Assembly (NCBI GenBank): GCA_022799495.1
Contig: JAAWON010000005.1
Span: 1-62,842, forward strand
Direction: 5' to 3'
Length of the DNA: 62,842 bases
Source: Erysipelotrichaceae bacterium
GTDB taxonomy: Bacteria > Bacillota_I > Bacilli_A > Erysipelotrichales > Erysipelotrichaceae
Positions 60,789-62,842 of the stretch are shown piece after piece. Positions within the stretch are counted from its first letter, which is position 1, and every line of letters starts with the position of its first letter. The position numbers and the translations under genes were made by a program. Below the pieces are notes generated by a model. The model did not search any database, was not told the origin of the DNA, and saw only the letters and a list, made by a program, of their open reading frames with translations.

Positions 60789-60805
60789 CTTTGGAAAAGG
60801 CATAT

Positions 60806-60997
60806 AAAAAAACGCTGTAAGGCACAGCGTTTTTGCTGAATCAAAGTTCGAGGAGGAGAGATCTTTCCCTGTAGGTACAGGTGGGTGACCTGTATGAACT
60901 CATTAGGATCCCTGCTCGTGACAGGTCTTCAACACAGAGCCATAACATCCGGTCTCCCTTATCTCTAAGTGTAGGAAAAATTTATACCCCCTCGAAC
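60806..60997 (-). ncRNA. ssrS: Structured RNA downstream of aspS, 6S RNA candidate
   Basis: On the minus strand an extended -10 (TGTTATACT, 61012-61004) sits just upstream of an RNA that opens GTTCGAGG and closes CCTCGAAC near 60846, an 8-bp terminal helix. Inner helices include AGAGAT/ATCTCT and GACCTGT/ACAGGTC, with large open stretches between. A terminator (AAAAACGCTGT/ACAGCGTTTTTTT) ends it at 60806. No ORF lies inside. A long closed rod about 150-190 nt beside aspS recalls Bacillus 6S-1 (bsrA), which I recall as neighbouring aspS. Sequence identity to 6S is not proven by eye. Confidence 0.5.
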
Positions 60998-61034
60998 AAT
61001 TCTAGTATAACATGAAATTCTATAATGTATACTC

Positions 61035-61064
61035 TTGACATTTACGAATTTATTGTTCTATGAA
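61035..61064 (+). promoter_or_regulatory. Promoter-like pair upstream of the DUF5685 gene
   Basis: TTGACA (61035-61040) and TATGAA (61059-61064) are 18 bp apart. A transcript from here would have a 160-nt leader with a four-codon frame (MMVF at 61086) behind a GGGAGT site. The gene may also use the TAAAAT at about 61205. Confidence 0.4.
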
Positions 61065-61239
61065 AGAGGGAAGGGAGTAAGATCTATGATGGTATTTTAG
61101 TGTCCGAAATATTTGTTTTTTTGCTTATGTGCAATTGCTCCTAGCGAGATCGACTTTTTCATACCGTTTGTGGAATTTGCTTCCCTTTTCTAGCGAATTG
61201 CGATAAAATAAAAGGGCATGTGCAGGGAAAGGGAATCTC

Positions 61240-62076
61240 ATGTTTGGATATATCGTAGTAAATAAAGCAGAATTAAAAATCAAGGAATTTGATACTTATC
61301 ACAGTTTTTACTGTGGACTATGCAAAAGCCTAAAAACAAAATACGGACGAGCAGCACAAGGAGCATTGAGTTTTGACATGACCTTTTTAAGCATCTTGCT
61401 TACTTCCCTATATGAAAGTGAAATCAATCTGTGCCATGAACGTTGTGTAGTTCATCCCTTACATAAACATGCAAAAGCAGAGAATGAGTGGACTCAATAT
61501 TGTGCTGATATGACAATTGTGCTGTCCTATTTGAAATGTCAAGATGACTGGAAGGATGAGCATCGCCACCGTTCTCATTGGATGGGAATGGTGCTGCGTA
61601 AATCATATCACAATGTGAAATTTCAATACCATGATAAAGTGATGCGCATTGAATCCGCCTTAGCGGAAAATGAACGCTTAGAGCGTTTGAAAAGCAGTGA
61701 TGTGGATGCATTAGCCGCTTGCAGCGGCAGGATGATGGCAGAAATATGTACCCCTCGTGAAGATGAATGGAGTAATGTTCTGCGCGAGTTTGGTGATTAT
61801 TTGGGACGCTATATCTATTTGATGGATGCGTATGATGATCTCAAGCAGGATTTGCATCAACAGCGATTCAATCCATTTCACAAGCGCTGTATGGAACATA
61901 ATTTTGAGGATTGGATCAAACAGGCGTTGGAGTTGATGATTGCGAATTGTGCCCGAGCATTTGAGCGTTTGCCGCTTTTGGAGCATGAGGGCATTTTACG
62001 CAATATTTTATACAGCGGTGTATGGGCAAACTATGAATTGATCAAAAAGAAAAGATCGGGTGAAACAGATGCATGA
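61240..62076 (+). CDS. DUF5685 family protein
   Basis: The 278-residue protein starts MFGYIVVNKAELKIKEFDTYHSFYCGLCKSL, the DUF5685 signature, where the YCGLCK cysteines may bind metal. Further cysteines occur near 68 (CHERCVVHP) and ACSGRMMAEI and YIYLMDAYDDLKQDL in the C-terminal half resemble helical isoprenoid-type folds only loosely. It overlaps the J-domain gene by 8 bp, a pairing common in Firmicutes. Function unknown. Confidence 0.75.
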   Translation: MFGYIVVNKAELKIKEFDTYHSFYCGLCKSLKTKYGRAAQGALSFDMTFLSILLTSLYESEINLCHERCVVHPLHKHAKAENEWTQYCADMTIVLSYLKCQDDWKDEHRHRSHWMGMVLRKSYHNVKFQYHDKVMRIESALAENERLERLKSSDVDALAACSGRMMAEICTPREDEWSNVLREFGDYLGRYIYLMDAYDDLKQDLHQQRFNPFHKRCMEHNFEDWIKQALELMIANCARAFERLPLLEHEGILRNILYSGVWANYELIKKKRSGETDA

Positions 62077-62707
62077 TCCATATAAAATACTGGGACTAAG
62101 CAGGGATGCCAGTGATGAGGAAGTTAAAAAAGCATATCGCAAATTAAGCAAAAAATATCATCCGGACGCAAATGTTGGCAGTCCTCATCTACAAGAATAT
62201 ACTGAATTATTTAAGCAGGTTCAGAATGCTTATGATCAGATTATGAAGGAGCGCAAGGGCAGCAGTGATCCCTTTGGTAATCACTTTTATGGTTATCAAA
62301 ATAGCCAGACGTATCAAAGCAGTTATGAACAGGAAAACACGGATTTTCAAGCCGCAACCAATTTTATCAATACTGCTCATTATGAAGAAGCATATCAGGT
62401 ATTGCAGCGCATGGCAGAGAGTGAACGCAGTGCTTTGTGGTATTTCTTATGTGGTATGAGTTTATGGGGGATGAACAATCAAATAGCGGCCTGTGAGCAT
62501 ATGGAACGGGCATGTGAGATGGATCCAACCAACCAGCAGTATCGCGAGATGCTAGCACGTTTACAAGCAGGCAGAGCGCAATATCGAAATATGCAGGGGC
62601 CGTTTCGCGGTGGAAGTACCCAGTGCGGTCCGCTTTGCTGTTGTGAGTTGATGCTCTGTTCAATCTGTGGCAGAGGGATGTTTTTTCCCTTTTTCTGCTG
62701 CATATAG
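62069..62707 (+). CDS. J-domain protein with TPR-like repeats and Cys-rich tail
   Basis: The 212-residue protein has an N-terminal J domain with His31-Pro32-Asp33 (KKYHPDANV), a short glutamine/tyrosine-rich linker, then a TPR-like region from about residue 92 (AATNFINTAHYEEAYQVLQRM). The C-terminus is rich in Cys (CGPLCCCELMLCSICGRG) and then Phe-Cys, and may bind metal or insert in membrane. J domains activate Hsp70 ATPase; this one lacks the DnaJ zinc finger region. GGGTGA precedes the ATG at 62069. It likely works with the DUF5685 partner. Confidence 0.8.
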   Translation: MHDPYKILGLSRDASDEEVKKAYRKLSKKYHPDANVGSPHLQEYTELFKQVQNAYDQIMKERKGSSDPFGNHFYGYQNSQTYQSSYEQENTDFQAATNFINTAHYEEAYQVLQRMAESERSALWYFLCGMSLWGMNNQIAACEHMERACEMDPTNQQYREMLARLQAGRAQYRNMQGPFRGGSTQCGPLCCCELMLCSICGRGMFFPFFCCI

Positions 62708-62755
62708 AGAAATATAATCAAAAATTTTTGTAACCAAGCCGCAAATAAAAAGGGG

Positions 62756-62842
62756 GCTCTAAATTATCGTAGGGTTTTGTAAAAAAACGCTCTAAATTAA
62801 TGTAGGGTTTTGAGAAGATCAAAGTGAGCTCTAAATTATCAT
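62756..62842. repeat. Direct repeats at the right edge, possible end of an insertion element
   Basis: GCTCTAAATTA begins three copies at 62756, 62789 and 62828. The first two share a 24-bp unit with two differences, GCTCTAAATTA then nnGTAGGGTTTTG; the third is cut by the edge. Gaps between copies are 9 and 15 bp, far too short for CRISPR spacers. The unit is preceded by AGGGG, so GGGGCTCT could be a terminal inverted repeat like those of ISL3 elements (GGnTCT). Nothing of the element body is in the window. Confidence 0.5.

Noticed and set aside
62756-62842. A CRISPR array at the right edge
   Set aside because: The gaps between repeats are 9 and 15 bp, much shorter than spacers, and repeat units differ.

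Overview
This window is a gene-dense chromosomal stretch from a low-GC Gram-positive bacterium (Bacillota). I see no rRNA or tRNA genes and no CRISPR array; a mobile-element end may begin at the right edge. Evidence for the group includes T-box leaders on leuS and hisS-aspS, an L27 precursor with a Prp cleavage site next to a Prp protease gene, ParE/ParC, a bifunctional Rel, and a gene order that follows Bacillus-type operons. Shortened SMC and DnaE, a P-type ATPase of CtpE type, NfnAB and TGA used as a stop make an Erysipelotrichia-like gut Firmicute the best guess; I cannot name a genus.

Layout. 1-3018: aromatic amino acid synthesis, with aroF and an AroE-AroK fusion on the minus strand behind a ribosome-mediated attenuator whose leader peptide carries Tyr-Phe-Thr-Phe, and aroD divergent on the plus strand. 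3210-5446: nfnAB, the electron-bifurcating NADH:ferredoxin/NADP transhydrogenase. 5510-5682: an unassigned structured RNA with its own promoter and terminator. 5779-8450: T-box and leuS. 8804-15187: yebC, small accessory genes (GNAT, P-loop kinase, YdcF, TmcAL, lipase-like hydrolase), then yceD-rpmF and a small membrane protein. 15577-20532: the rimP-nusA-rnpM-ylxQ-infB-rbfA operon. 20619-31178: a P-type ATPase, a LytTR-DUF3021 pair, plsY, parE-parC, a C39-type peptidase and a hemolysin III homologue.

31291-37688: smc-ftsY-ylxM-ackA-nrnA. Here ylxM has no stop codon and reads in frame into acetate kinase, which also keeps its own strong ribosome binding site. 37977-41054: dnaE. 41183-43582: leader, rplU-prp-rpmA-obgE. 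43675-46175: xth, ruvAB. 46172-60575: a block matching the Bacillus order yrzE, yrbG, spoVB, comN, secDF, recJ, apt, rel, hisS, aspS, but without queA-tgt-yajC and dtd, and with a tetR-flavodoxin pair inserted between rel and hisS. A minus-strand RNA after aspS is a 6S RNA candidate. The right end has DUF5685 and a J-domain/TPR protein, then short direct repeats at the edge that look like the end of an insertion element.

Most genes are core translation, replication, repair and stress functions. The less ordinary material is mainly regulatory and architectural: the aro attenuator, the YlxM-AckA frame, the orphan RNA at 5510, the Asp-type specifier in the hisS-aspS T-box, the tandem operator before tetR, a 26-bp intergenic repeat found three times, and the right-edge repeats.
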